From Paenarthrobacter nitroguajacolicus JCM 14115 (GTDB lineage: Bacteria > Actinomycetota > Actinomycetes > Actinomycetales > Micrococcaceae): DNA of 6,967 bases. The notes beneath the pieces were generated by a model. The model had not been told where the DNA came from and searched no databases. It worked only from the letters and a program-made list of their open reading frames with translations. The stretch spans positions 1 to 6,967 of the forward strand of contig BBFS01000153.1 in the NCBI GenBank assembly GCA_001313365.1, in the 5' to 3' direction. A program made the translations under genes and the position numbers. Shown one piece after another: positions 1 to 5,940 of the stretch. Position 1 is the first letter of the stretch, and the number at the start of each line of letters is the position of its first letter.

Positions 1-26
1 ACGCGCACAAATGCGACCCAGTTGGG

Positions 27-32
27 TAGCGT
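27..32 (+). promoter_or_regulatory. Possible -10 element of a leaderless promoter
   Basis: TAGCGT fits the actinobacterial TANNNT -10 pattern and ends 6 bases before the ATG at 39, so transcription would begin at or next to the start codon. No Shine-Dalgarno sequence precedes that ATG. A short inverted repeat (ACCCA at 16-20, TGGGT at 23-27) touches the element and could be an operator, but 5-base arms are weak evidence. No good -35 hexamer is visible in the few bases available to the left. Confidence 0.3.
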
Positions 33-38
33 TTCCCT

Positions 39-865
39 ATGAACGCGCAGCAGCCTGAAGATGTCTATACCCACGGGCACCACGAGTCGGTTGTCCGGCC
101 CATGCCTCACGGACGGTCGAGAACTCGGCCGCGTTCGTGATCCCCCATCTCACCCCCCGGAACGTCAGTGCTCGACGTCGGGTGCGGACCAGGCAGTATC
201 ACCTGCGACTTCGCGGGGGCTGGTTGCGCCTGCCCAGGTAATCGGTTTGGACCGGTCAGCGGATATCGTCGCGCAAGCCACAGAGCTGGCAACCGACCGC
301 GGCGTGGACAACGTGACCTTTCAGACCGGCAACATTTACGATCTCGACTTCGAGGACGAATCCTTCGACCTCGTCCACGCCCACCAAGTACTCCAGCACC
401 TGACCGACCCCCGTCGCCGCCCTCCGCGAGATGCGCCGGGTGGCCAAACCCGGTGCCATCGTTGCCGTCCGCGACGCCGATTTCCACGGCATGAGCTGGT
501 ACCCCCCCGAAGTCCCCCCCGAATTGGACGACTGGATGGAGCTCTACCAAAAGATCGCCCGACGCAACGGAGCAGAACCCGACGCCGGCCGTCGCCTGGT
601 TTCGTGGGCCCAGCAAGCAGGTTTCACCCAGGTGGCGCCGACCAGCAGCAACTGGCTTTACGCCACCGCCCAGCAGCGCGCGTGGCAATCAAGAGTCTGG
701 AGCGAACGCGTGCTGCACTCCGCGTTCGCCGAGCAAGCCCTGGAGTATGGATTCGCCAACGAGGCCGACCTCGCAAGGATCGCCGCGGGCTGGCACCGCT
801 GGGGGGGAGCAACCGATGACGGCTTCTTCCTCATTCCGAATGGTGAGGTCATAGCCCGGGCATAG
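39..865 (+). CDS. Class I SAM-dependent methyltransferase (frame broken by homopolymer indels)
   Basis: Predicted cytosolic methyltransferase of the UbiE/Methyltransf_11-like type, which transfers a methyl group from S-adenosylmethionine to a small molecule. The substrate cannot be read from the sequence. Visible motifs are the SAM-binding motif I (VLDVGCGPGSIT, 168-203), a motif II-like acidic loop end (VIGLDRS), NIYDLDFEDESFDLV, and a conserved C-terminal region starting near WYP and ending GFFLIPNGEVIARA. The ATG at 39 is chosen because the reading DVYTHGHHESVVRP follows in frame, as in the family. The frame then breaks four times: one C is missing at 99-101, and one extra base is present in each of the runs at 153-158 (C), 215-219 (G) and 408-412 (C). 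C7 at 502-508, C7 at 514-520 and G7 at 801-807 stay in frame but add a residue (YPPEVPPE, WGGAT). Repaired length is about 271 residues, normal for the family. I consider the gene intact in the organism. The gene ends 99 bases before the next one and is probably a separate transcription unit. Confidence 0.85.
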
Positions 866-890
866 TCGCCACAAAAAATTCGCCCAACCA

Positions 891-917
891 TGTAGAAAAG
901 CCCGCCGCAGTTCCGAC
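891..917 (+). promoter_or_regulatory. Candidate ECF42 sigma-dependent promoter
   Basis: TGTAGA (891-896), a 17-base spacer and CGAC (914-917). From memory, the ECF42 group studied in Streptomyces venezuelae recognises TGTCGA at -35 and CGA/TC at -10. The -35 here differs from that at one base and the -10 fits. The site lies about 48 bases upstream of the YCII gene, whose downstream neighbour encodes the ECF42 sigma factor, so it would give autoregulation of the pair. This is a by-eye match only. Confidence 0.4.
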
Positions 918-952
918 CCATGAGTGAAAGCACCCACACAGGCGCTCCTCAC

Positions 953-958
953 AAGGAG
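953..958 (+). promoter_or_regulatory. Shine-Dalgarno site of the YCII gene
   Basis: AAGGAG with a 6-base gap to the ATG at 965. It fixes that start against an upstream in-frame ATG at 920, which has no such site. It contrasts with several other genes here that seem to lack a ribosome binding site. Confidence 0.75.
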
Positions 959-964
959 TTTGAG

Positions 965-1340
965 ATGAAATACATGATCATGATGTTCGGATCGGCCGAG
1001 GGCATGATGGAGACCGCCGACCCGGCTTGGATCCAGGAAATGATCGGGTTCATGATTCAGATCGACAAGGACCTGACGGAGTCCGGCGAGATGGTGTTCA
1101 ACGCCGGCCTGGCTGATGGCAGCACCGCGAAGCTGATCAAACAGACCCCCCCGACGCGTCATCACCACGGACGGCCCGTACGCAGAGTCGAAGGAGTCCC
1201 TGGTGGGCTACTGGGTGGTTGATGTGGCCAGCGAGGAACGTGCCGTGGAGATCTGTTCAAGCATCGTGAAGTACGCGCAGGTGGTTGAGCTTCGCGCAGT
1301 TCAGGAAGCTCCGCCGCAGGAAGCTTTGCCGGAGGTCTAA
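965..1340 (+). CDS. YCII-related (DGPF-type) protein, partner of ECF42 sigma factor (one frameshift)
   Basis: Small cytosolic protein of the YCII/DGPF family, a ferredoxin-like alpha/beta fold. The biochemical role of these sigma-linked members is not established. The start MKYMIMMFG is typical. The N-terminal half runs in frame to about 1150, and after a one-base shift the rest reads ITTDGPYAESKE, then LVGYWVVDV and VELRAVQEAP, ending in TAA at 1338-1340. DGPY is the position of the DGPF signature. The shift lies at or just after the C7 run at 1146-1152 (one base too many, or two lost in GACGCGTC). Repaired length is about 124 residues, as expected. The stop touches the first codon proposed for the sigma gene, and a GGAGG lies inside the gene's last codons, so the two are almost certainly co-transcribed and translationally coupled. 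ECF42 sigma factors are characteristically encoded beside such proteins, which supports both calls. Confidence 0.87.
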
Positions 1341-2568
1341 CTGGGTTCCCCCCCGCGGGATACGCGCATCGAGGACCTGCTGCGCACGTTGGCGCCGCAG
1401 GTCCTCGGCGTGCTGGCACGGACGCATGGACAGTTCGATGCCTGCGAGGATGCCGTCCAGGAAGCACTCCTTGAGGCCGCCTTGCAGTGGCCCTCCGGGC
1501 TGCCGGACAATCCCAGGGCATGGTTGATGGCGGTCGCATCCCGCCGGCTGGTGGATATGTGGCGCAGCGAAAGCGCCCGCCGGGCCCGCGAGGACCGGGT
1601 CGCGGGCATGAACGTTGATTTCTCCTACAGCTCCGTATCAGAAGCCGATGACACCCTCACGCTGATGTTCCTCTGCTGCCACCCGGCGCTATCGGCACCG
1701 TCGCAACTCGCCTTAACGCTCCGGGCCGTCGGTGGACTCACGACGGCGGAAATTGCCTCGGCTTTCCTGGTCCCCGAAGCGACCATGGGACAACGCATCA
1801 GCCGCGCGAAACAGGGGATCCAGAAGGCGGGAGCCGCGTTCAGCATGCCGCCGGCTTCCGAGCGCAAGGCAAGGCTCGGCGTCGTACTTCACGTGCTGTA
1901 CCTGATTTTCAACGAGGGTTACGCGGCAAGCTCGGGTCCGTCGCTCCAGCGCGAGGAGCTGACCACTGAAGCCATCCGGGTTGCGCGCCTGCTGGTGGCT
2001 GTCGCACCGCGTGAGCTCGAGGCCGTGGGCCTGCTGGCCCTTATGCTGCTGACCGATTCCCGGCGTGCGGCGCGTGCGCTGCCAGACGGAACACCCGTCC
2101 CGTTGGCGGAACAGGACCGACGGCTCTGGAACCAGATGCAGATTGAAGAGGGCATCGCGCTGCTGTCCTCCGTCCTGGGACGCGGGGCCGCCGGGCCATA
2201 TCAACTTCAGGCAGCCATCGCCGCTGTGCACGCGGAGGCCACCACCGATGAGGAGACTGACTGGCCGCAGATCCTCGCCCTGTACACAGTCCTTGAAGCC
2301 GTTGCGCCCAGTCCCGTGGTCACGCTGAACCGGGCGGTAGCTGTGGCCATGGTGCATGGACCGGCCGCCGGGCTGCAGGTGCTGGCAGGGTTGGCTGACG
2401 CGCTTGGCCGGACGCACCGCCTGGATGCCGTCAGGGGGCCATTTACTGGAGATGTCGGGCTCCTATGTGGAGGCCCGCGCCGCGTACCTTTCCGCCGCCA
2501 AGAAGACCGGAAGCCTGCCGGAACGAAAGTACTTGATGGGAAAAGTAGCGCGGATGGACGAGCAATAA
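1341..2568 (+). CDS. ECF42-type RNA polymerase sigma factor with TPR-like C-terminal extension (one frameshift)
   Basis: Alternative sigma factor that directs RNA polymerase to its own promoter class. Counting from 1341, sigma region 2 covers roughly residues 17-80 (FDACEDAVQEALLEAALQWP, then PRAWLMAVASRRLVDMWR). Region 4 covers about 108-160 (CCHPALSAPSQLALTLRAVG, then TTAEIASAFLV and RISRAKQ). From about 178 a long helical domain follows (LYLIFNEGYAASSG; DUF6596/TPR-like), ending KYLMGKVARMDEQ. One extra G in the run at 2434-2438 breaks the frame. Correcting it joins AVRG to HLLEMSGSYVEARAAYL and gives about 408 residues, normal for this group. The start is uncertain: the frame opens only after the TAA at 1338, and the first possible start is CTG at 1341, five bases after GGAGG (1331-1335). 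TTG at 1389 is the next, but using it would lose conserved region 2 residues (RIEDLLRTL). C7 at 1348-1354 lies in this N-terminus. There is no anti-sigma gene nearby. Control is thought to work through the C-terminal extension, which is family knowledge rather than something visible here. Confidence 0.92.
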
Positions 2569-2576
2569 CCCCCCCA

Positions 2577-2582
2577 TATAGT
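2577..2582 (+). promoter_or_regulatory. Likely -10 element for the aldo/keto reductase gene
   Basis: TATAGT is one base from the TATAAT consensus and ends 7 bases before the ATG at 2590, in the 21-base gap after the sigma gene. No Shine-Dalgarno sequence lies between it and the ATG, so a leaderless transcript is likely. The upstream C7 run (2569-2575) probably carries three artefactual bases, which makes any -35 spacing unreliable. Confidence 0.5.
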
Positions 2583-2589
2583 CGAAACC

Positions 2590-3574
2590 ATGGAACAGCG
2601 CATACTTGGCAAGACCGGCCGGTCCGTCTCAACTGTCGGACTGGGGACGTGGCAACTCGGAGCCGACTGGGGTTCTGTCACCGAAGACGACGCCTTTGCC
2701 GTCCTGGAAGCCTCGGTGGAAGGCGGCGTCAACTTCTTCGACACAGCCGATGTGTACGGAGACGGCCGCAGCGAGCAGTTCATCGGACGCTTCCTCCAGG
2801 CACATCCGGACCTGGACCTCACTGTTGCGACCAAAATGGGCCGCCGCGTGGATCAGGTCCACGGGAACTACACCTTGGAGAACTTCCGGACGTGGACCGA
2901 CCGTTCGCGGCGCAACCTGCAGCAGGACACCCTGGACCTCGTCCAATTGCACTGCCCTCCCACGTCCGTCTACAGCAGCGACGAAGTCTACGACGCACTG
3001 GACACTTTGGTCAGCGAAGGCGCCATCCGCAACTACGGCGTCAGCGTCGAGCGTACGGATGAGGCCCTTGAGGCCATCAAGCGCGGGAACACCGCCTCCG
3101 TGCAGATCATCCTCAATGCCTTCCGCCTGAAGCCCCTCGACGAGGTGCTGCCCGCAGCGAAGGAAGCAGGCGTTGGCATTATTGCCAGGGTGCCGCTTGC
3201 CTCTGGTTTGCTGTCCGGGAAGTACACGCCGGACACCGAGTTCCCTGAGGACGACCACCGCAATTACAACCGCGACGGTTCTTCGTTCGACGTCGGCGAG
3301 ACGTTCTCCGGCGTCGATTTCGCAACCGGTGTCAGAGCCGCCCAGGAGTTCAGCGGCTTAGTGCCCGACGGCGCCAGCACCGCACAAGCGGCCCTCGCCT
3401 GGGTCATCGCCCAGGACGGTGTCACCTCGGTCATTCCCGGAGCACGATCCGCTTCGCAGGCTGCCGCAAATGCCGAGGCCGGTGGGATGCAATCCGTCGG
3501 GGGCAGGGCTGGCTGACGGAGTCCGGGATATCTATGACCGCTACTTCCGCGAAGCGATCCACCCGCGCTGGTAG
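2590..3574 (+). CDS. Aldo/keto reductase (C-terminus frameshifted)
   Basis: NAD(P)H-dependent oxidoreductase with a TIM-barrel fold that reduces aldehydes or ketones. The substrate is not predictable. The N-terminal signature RILGKTGRSVSTVGLGTWQLG is present and the AKR catalytic tetrad is readable: Asp51 and Tyr56 (FFDTADVYG), Lys82 (VATKMG) and His121 (VQLHCP). Later conserved parts are IRNYGVS, NAFRLK, IIARVPLASGLLSGKY and the cofactor-binding TSVIPGARSASQ. One extra G in the run at 3499-3503 causes an early stop at 3514-3516. With it removed the frame continues GAGLADGVRDIYDRYF and ends HPRW before the TAG at 3572-3574, about 327 residues, which is normal. The ATG at 2590 fits the family start MEQRILGKTG. 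The gene lies 21 bases after the sigma gene and could be read through from it, but it appears to have its own -10 element (2577-2582). The ketoreductase-like identity is certain at family level only. Confidence 0.93.
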
Positions 3575-3603
3575 CTGCCGGGCCGCCGTCGGGCGTTCTG
3601 CTG

Positions 3604-4695
3604 TTACCAGCCGCTGCGCGTCGGCGTATGTCCCTTTCGGGCTTCCTCGGGCATGGACATTTCGGCGCGCAATCCGAGGAGCCGGATGGGACGGTCCGGC
3701 TCCATTTTGGCGGTGAGGTCCAAGGCCTGCGTGAGGACTTCATCCCTGTCAAAAGTCTCGGGGGGGATCTTCCTGGCGTAGGTCTTGGTGAAGAACGGTG
3801 CGTAGCGGACTTTCAGGGTCAGCCCGATAACCGGGCGTCCCTCCGCTGCGACGTCTCCCAGGACCTGCGCCGTCAACTCCTTCACGGCGTCCTCGATTTG
3901 TGAGGGGGGGTCGGTGAGATCCTGCTGATACGTGGTCTCCCGGCTGTGTCCGCGGGCGACCCACGGGGGGGTGTCATCCACCTCGCTGGAACCTTCCCCG
4001 CGTCCCAACTGGGCGTACCAAGGTCCCATCTTGGGGGGGCCGAATTCGGGGGGGACGAGATCCTGGGGGGGATCGCACGCGGCAAGCTCAGCCACCGTGG
4101 TGATCTGATGTTTCGCCAGCCTTTGCGACACTTTGCTCCCGACACCCCACAGCTCCTTGGTGGGCTTTCCGCCCATGACGTCGAGCCAGTTGTCCTTTGT
4201 CAGCCTGTAGATGCCGGCAGGTTTGCCAAAATCCGTCGCATTCTTTGCACGGACCAAGGTGTCGCCGATGCCCACGCTGCAGTGCAGCCGGGATTGCTCC
4301 AGGACAGCGGCTTGGATCTGCTTGGCGTAGGCTTCCGGGTCCTCAGTTTCGACGCCAACAAAGGCTTCGTCCCAGCCCAGCACTTGAACCGTGGCACCCG
4401 GCTGTGCGCGCAGGGCGGTCATCACCACGTCCGAAGCCGCCAGGTAGGCCTCTTGATCCACCGGCAGGATGATGGCGTCGGGCACCTTACGGGCTGCGAT
4501 CCTCAGAGGCATCCCGGAGCCGACGCCGAAAGCCCTTGCTTCGTAGGATGCCGTGGATACCACGGCCCGTTCCGTAGGATCTCCCCGACCACCCACAATG
4601 ATCGGTTTCCCCGCGAGCTCAGGCCGGCGGAGGACCTCGACAGCCGCAATGAACTGGTCGAGGTCTACGTGCAGTACCCACGGGATTCCGCTCAC
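3604..4695 (-). CDS. dinB: Y-family DNA polymerase IV, DinB2-like
   Basis: Error-prone translesion DNA polymerase. Numbered from GTG 4695, the palm begins WVLHVDLDQFIAAVE (6-20) with metal ligand Asp11. The second catalytic pair is Asp109-Glu110 in LGWDEAF. HCSVGIGDTLVRAKNATDFGK (138-158) and the helix-hairpin LWGVGSKVSQRLAK follow, then FGP-KMGPWYAQLGRG and a little-finger domain (RETTYQQDLTD to RLLGLRAEM). Overall it resembles mycobacterial DinB2 more than DinB1. I see no QLxLF-type clamp motif at the C-terminus. Ile16 occupies the sugar steric-gate position, which is usually Phe or Tyr. The frame is unbroken, but six G7 runs (3760, 3904, 3965, 4033, 4048, 4065) each add a Pro, for example LVPPEFGPPKMG, where family members have one Pro. 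The start is GTG 4695 by family alignment (SGIPWVLHVD). GTG 4743 would add 16 residues of little similarity but sits next to a promoter-like site. It is convergent with the reductase gene, with only 29 bases between stops. Confidence 0.95.
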   Translation of the reverse strand: MSGIPWVLHVDLDQFIAAVEVLRRPELAGKPIIVGGRGDPTERAVVSTASYEARAFGVGSGMPLRIAARKVPDAIILPVDQEAYLAASDVVMTALRAQPGATVQVLGWDEAFVGVETEDPEAYAKQIQAAVLEQSRLHCSVGIGDTLVRAKNATDFGKPAGIYRLTKDNWLDVMGGKPTKELWGVGSKVSQRLAKHQITTVAELAACDPPQDLVPPEFGPPKMGPWYAQLGRGEGSSEVDDTPPWVARGHSRETTYQQDLTDPPSQIEDAVKELTAQVLGDVAAEGRPVIGLTLKVRYAPFFTKTYARKIPPETFDRDEVLTQALDLTAKMEPDRPIRLLGLRAEMSMPEEARKGHTPTRSGW

Positions 4696-4750
4696 GGCAC
4701 CAGTTTGCCCTATGGCCCGGGGCGGTGGCTGTACCTTCACCACCTTCTTT

Positions 4751-4778
4751 GAGCTACGGGAGCGCGAGAATCAACCAA
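4751..4778 (-). promoter_or_regulatory. Possible dinB promoter
   Basis: Read on the - strand: TTGGTT (4778-4773) as -35, a 16-base spacer, and TAGCTC (4756-4751) as -10, which lacks the final T. The -10 ends 7 bases before GTG 4743, so either that GTG is a leaderless start or the mRNA has a leader of about 48 bases before GTG 4695. I see no LexA-type box in this 171-base divergent gap, hence no visible SOS control. Confidence 0.3.
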
Positions 4779-4855
4779 CTCCGGGTGCATTCCGCCTCGT
4801 CAGCCGCCAAAGTAGGTGGTGAAGGCGCGCGTCAGAAGAACCCACTTACCGGGCA

Positions 4856-4861
4856 TAAGCT
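4856..4861 (+). promoter_or_regulatory. Possible -10 element of the exporter gene
   Basis: TAAGCT fits TANNNT and ends 5 bases before GTG 4867. The only purine-rich stretch, GAGG at 4862-4865, is too close to the start to act as a Shine-Dalgarno site, so a leaderless start is the simpler reading. The -35 region is unconvincing. Confidence 0.3.
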
Positions 4862-4866
4862 GAGGT

Positions 4867-5488
4867 GTGCAGTTTTCACTTTGGCTGGCCCTGGTTGGTG
4901 CCGGCACCTGATCAGTTTCACTCCCGGCGCGGCGCCATCTTCACCATGAGCAACTCGCTCAATTCCGGCTTCCGACGCTCCATCTGGGGCATCCTCGGGC
5001 AGCAGGTGGCCTTGGTCATCCATATCGTCATCGTTGCCCTGGGCGTGGGCGTCCTGGTTTCCAACTCACCCGTCATCTTCAATGTCATTCGCTATGCTGG
5101 CGCCGCGTATCTGGTGTACCTCGGGATCAGGCAGTTCCTGCGCAAGCCGGATTTGGACGAGGAAAAGGTCGACAGCCAAAAAAACGAGTCGGCCCTGTCC
5201 ATGTTCCAGCGCGGCATCTGGGTGAACCTGCTGAACCCGAAAGCCATCGTGTTCTTCCTGGCGTTCATGCCGCAATTCATCCGGCCGGACCAGCCGCTTC
5301 TCCAGCAATATGCCGTGCTCACAGCCACCGTGCTGGTCATCGACATCATGGTGATGTGGTTCTTCTTCGCTTTCGCGGCGCGATCGTTCCAGCGGTTCAC
5401 CCACGACCAGCGTGGCCAGAAAGTACTCAACCGCGTCTTCGGCTGCCTGTTCGTACTCGTGGGCATCCTGCTCGCAGTCATTCACTAG
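4867..5488 (+). CDS. LysE/RhtB-family amino acid exporter (two frameshifts near the start)
   Basis: Inner-membrane exporter of amino acids or related small molecules. Substrate unknown. GTG 4867 opens with QFSLWLALVGAGT, then one C is missing at 4907-4908 (giving TGA at 4909) and one base, most likely G, is missing near 4931. Repair restores LISFTPGAGAIFTMSNSLN, which contains the family's TPGxGA motif, and about 207 residues overall, a normal length. About six hydrophobic segments can be seen: roughly residues 4-24, 42-65, 69-90, 118-138, 148-172 and 187-206. A charged cytoplasmic loop (KPDLDEEKVDSQKNESA) lies in the middle, followed by the conserved WVNLLNPKAIVFFLAFMPQF. The uninterrupted alternative frame from GTG 4865 starts CSFHFGWPW, which lacks the TPG motif and looks nothing like a first membrane helix, so it is rejected. 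The gene is divergent from dinB, and a regulator such as an ArgP-like activator is not adjacent. Confidence 0.88.
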
Positions 5489-5507
5489 CCGGCAAACCTG
5501 CCCCCCC

Positions 5508-5536
5508 AGCGAGGCAACCCGGAAGCGAGGCAACCC
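5508..5536 (+). repeat. 13-bp direct repeat, period 16
   Basis: AGCGAGGCAACCC occurs perfectly at 5508-5520 and again at 5524-5536, separated by GGA. It lies between the exporter gene and the hypothetical gene. The second copy covers where a -35 element would lie relative to TACCGT at 5551. It could be a tandem binding site for a regulator or a simple local duplication. The sequence alone does not decide. Confidence 0.6.
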
Positions 5537-5550
5537 TGCCGACCTGGTGC

Positions 5551-5556
5551 TACCGT
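5551..5556 (+). promoter_or_regulatory. Possible -10 element of the small hypothetical gene
   Basis: TACCGT fits TANNNT and ends 7 bases before ATG 5564. There is no Shine-Dalgarno site before either ATG (5558 or 5564), so a leaderless transcript beginning at 5564 is the best reading. This favours 5564 over 5558. Confidence 0.3.
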
Positions 5557-5563
5557 CATGGGC

Positions 5564-5923
5564 ATGGAGCCGGACTGGATCGAACACCGACGCGCGGACG
5601 ACGGCGAGCACGTGGGTTGGATGAAGCCCATCGATGACGGGTTTGTTGCCGTGGATTTGCTGGGCCGTCCCCGGACCGACGTTGTGGACTGGTTGAGCGC
5701 CGAGGAAACTCTTGACGAACTCGGGCTGCGCTACCTCGCCGACCCTCACGAGTTACGGCTCGACGACGGCGGTTGGTTGCGCGTGCGGATAGCGGAAGTG
5801 ACGCCGTCCGTGGTTCGAGTGAAGAAAGAGGACTGGGGGGGCGACATGACAGCTCCCCAGATCTACTTCACGGTTTCGTTGCCTGTCACGGAGGACCAGC
5901 TTCGCCCCCTGGCCCCTAGCTAG
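5564..5923 (+). CDS. Conserved hypothetical protein, about 119 residues
   Basis: I do not recognise a named domain. The protein is small, acidic and soluble, with no signal peptide or membrane segment. It reads MEPDWIEHRRADDGEHVGWM, then a mixed beta/loop pattern (DDGFVAVDLLGRPRTDVVDWL, AEETLDELGLRYL), LDDGGWLRVRIAEV, VVRVKKEDWGGDMTAP and a C-terminal TVSLPVTEDQLRP. The alternating pattern of short strands and turns suggests a compact beta-rich fold, but no function should be assumed. Similar proteins seem familiar from Arthrobacter relatives (memory, not a search). The start at ATG 5564 is preferred over ATG 5558 because of the -10 spacing. The G7 run at 5835-5841 probably adds one Gly (DWGGD for DWGD) without breaking the frame. 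The gene is convergent with the LacI-family gene, and their stops are 11 bases apart. Confidence 0.75.
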   Translation: MEPDWIEHRRADDGEHVGWMKPIDDGFVAVDLLGRPRTDVVDWLSAEETLDELGLRYLADPHELRLDDGGWLRVRIAEVTPSVVRVKKEDWGGDMTAPQIYFTVSLPVTEDQLRPLAPS

Positions 5924-5940
5924 AAACGCTGCCCCTAGCT
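5912..5940 (+). repeat. 10-bp direct repeat across the convergent stop codons
   Basis: GCCCCTAGCT occurs at 5912-5921 and 5931-5940. The first copy runs into the stop of the hypothetical gene (TAG 5921-5923) and the second holds the stop of the LacI-family gene on the other strand (complement of 5935-5937). No hairpin of terminator strength is visible in this gap. It may be chance or a local duplication. Confidence 0.5.

Noticed and set aside
16..27. Palindrome ACCCA-GT-TGGGT as an operator
   Set aside because: Five-base arms arise often by chance and no regulator in the window can be linked to it.
61..819. 252-codon frame in the methyltransferase region
   Set aside because: Only its middle part (VIGLDRS to LQHLTDP) is real protein. 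Both ends are out-of-frame Arg/Pro-rich translation created by the indels.
39..865. Methyltransferase as a true pseudogene
   Set aside because: All four breaks are one-base changes in C/G runs and the remaining coding is fully conserved in character, which points to sequence error rather than decay.
153..3503. Programmed ribosomal frameshifting at C/G runs
   Set aside because: Breaks occur many times within single genes, in both directions, without slippery-site context or downstream structure, and in families that do not use frameshifting.
3946..4752. Long + strand open frame (268 codons) opposite the polymerase gene
   Set aside because: It is the high-GC antisense shadow of dinB. The - strand frame has all polymerase motifs, and the + strand translation has no recognisable domain.
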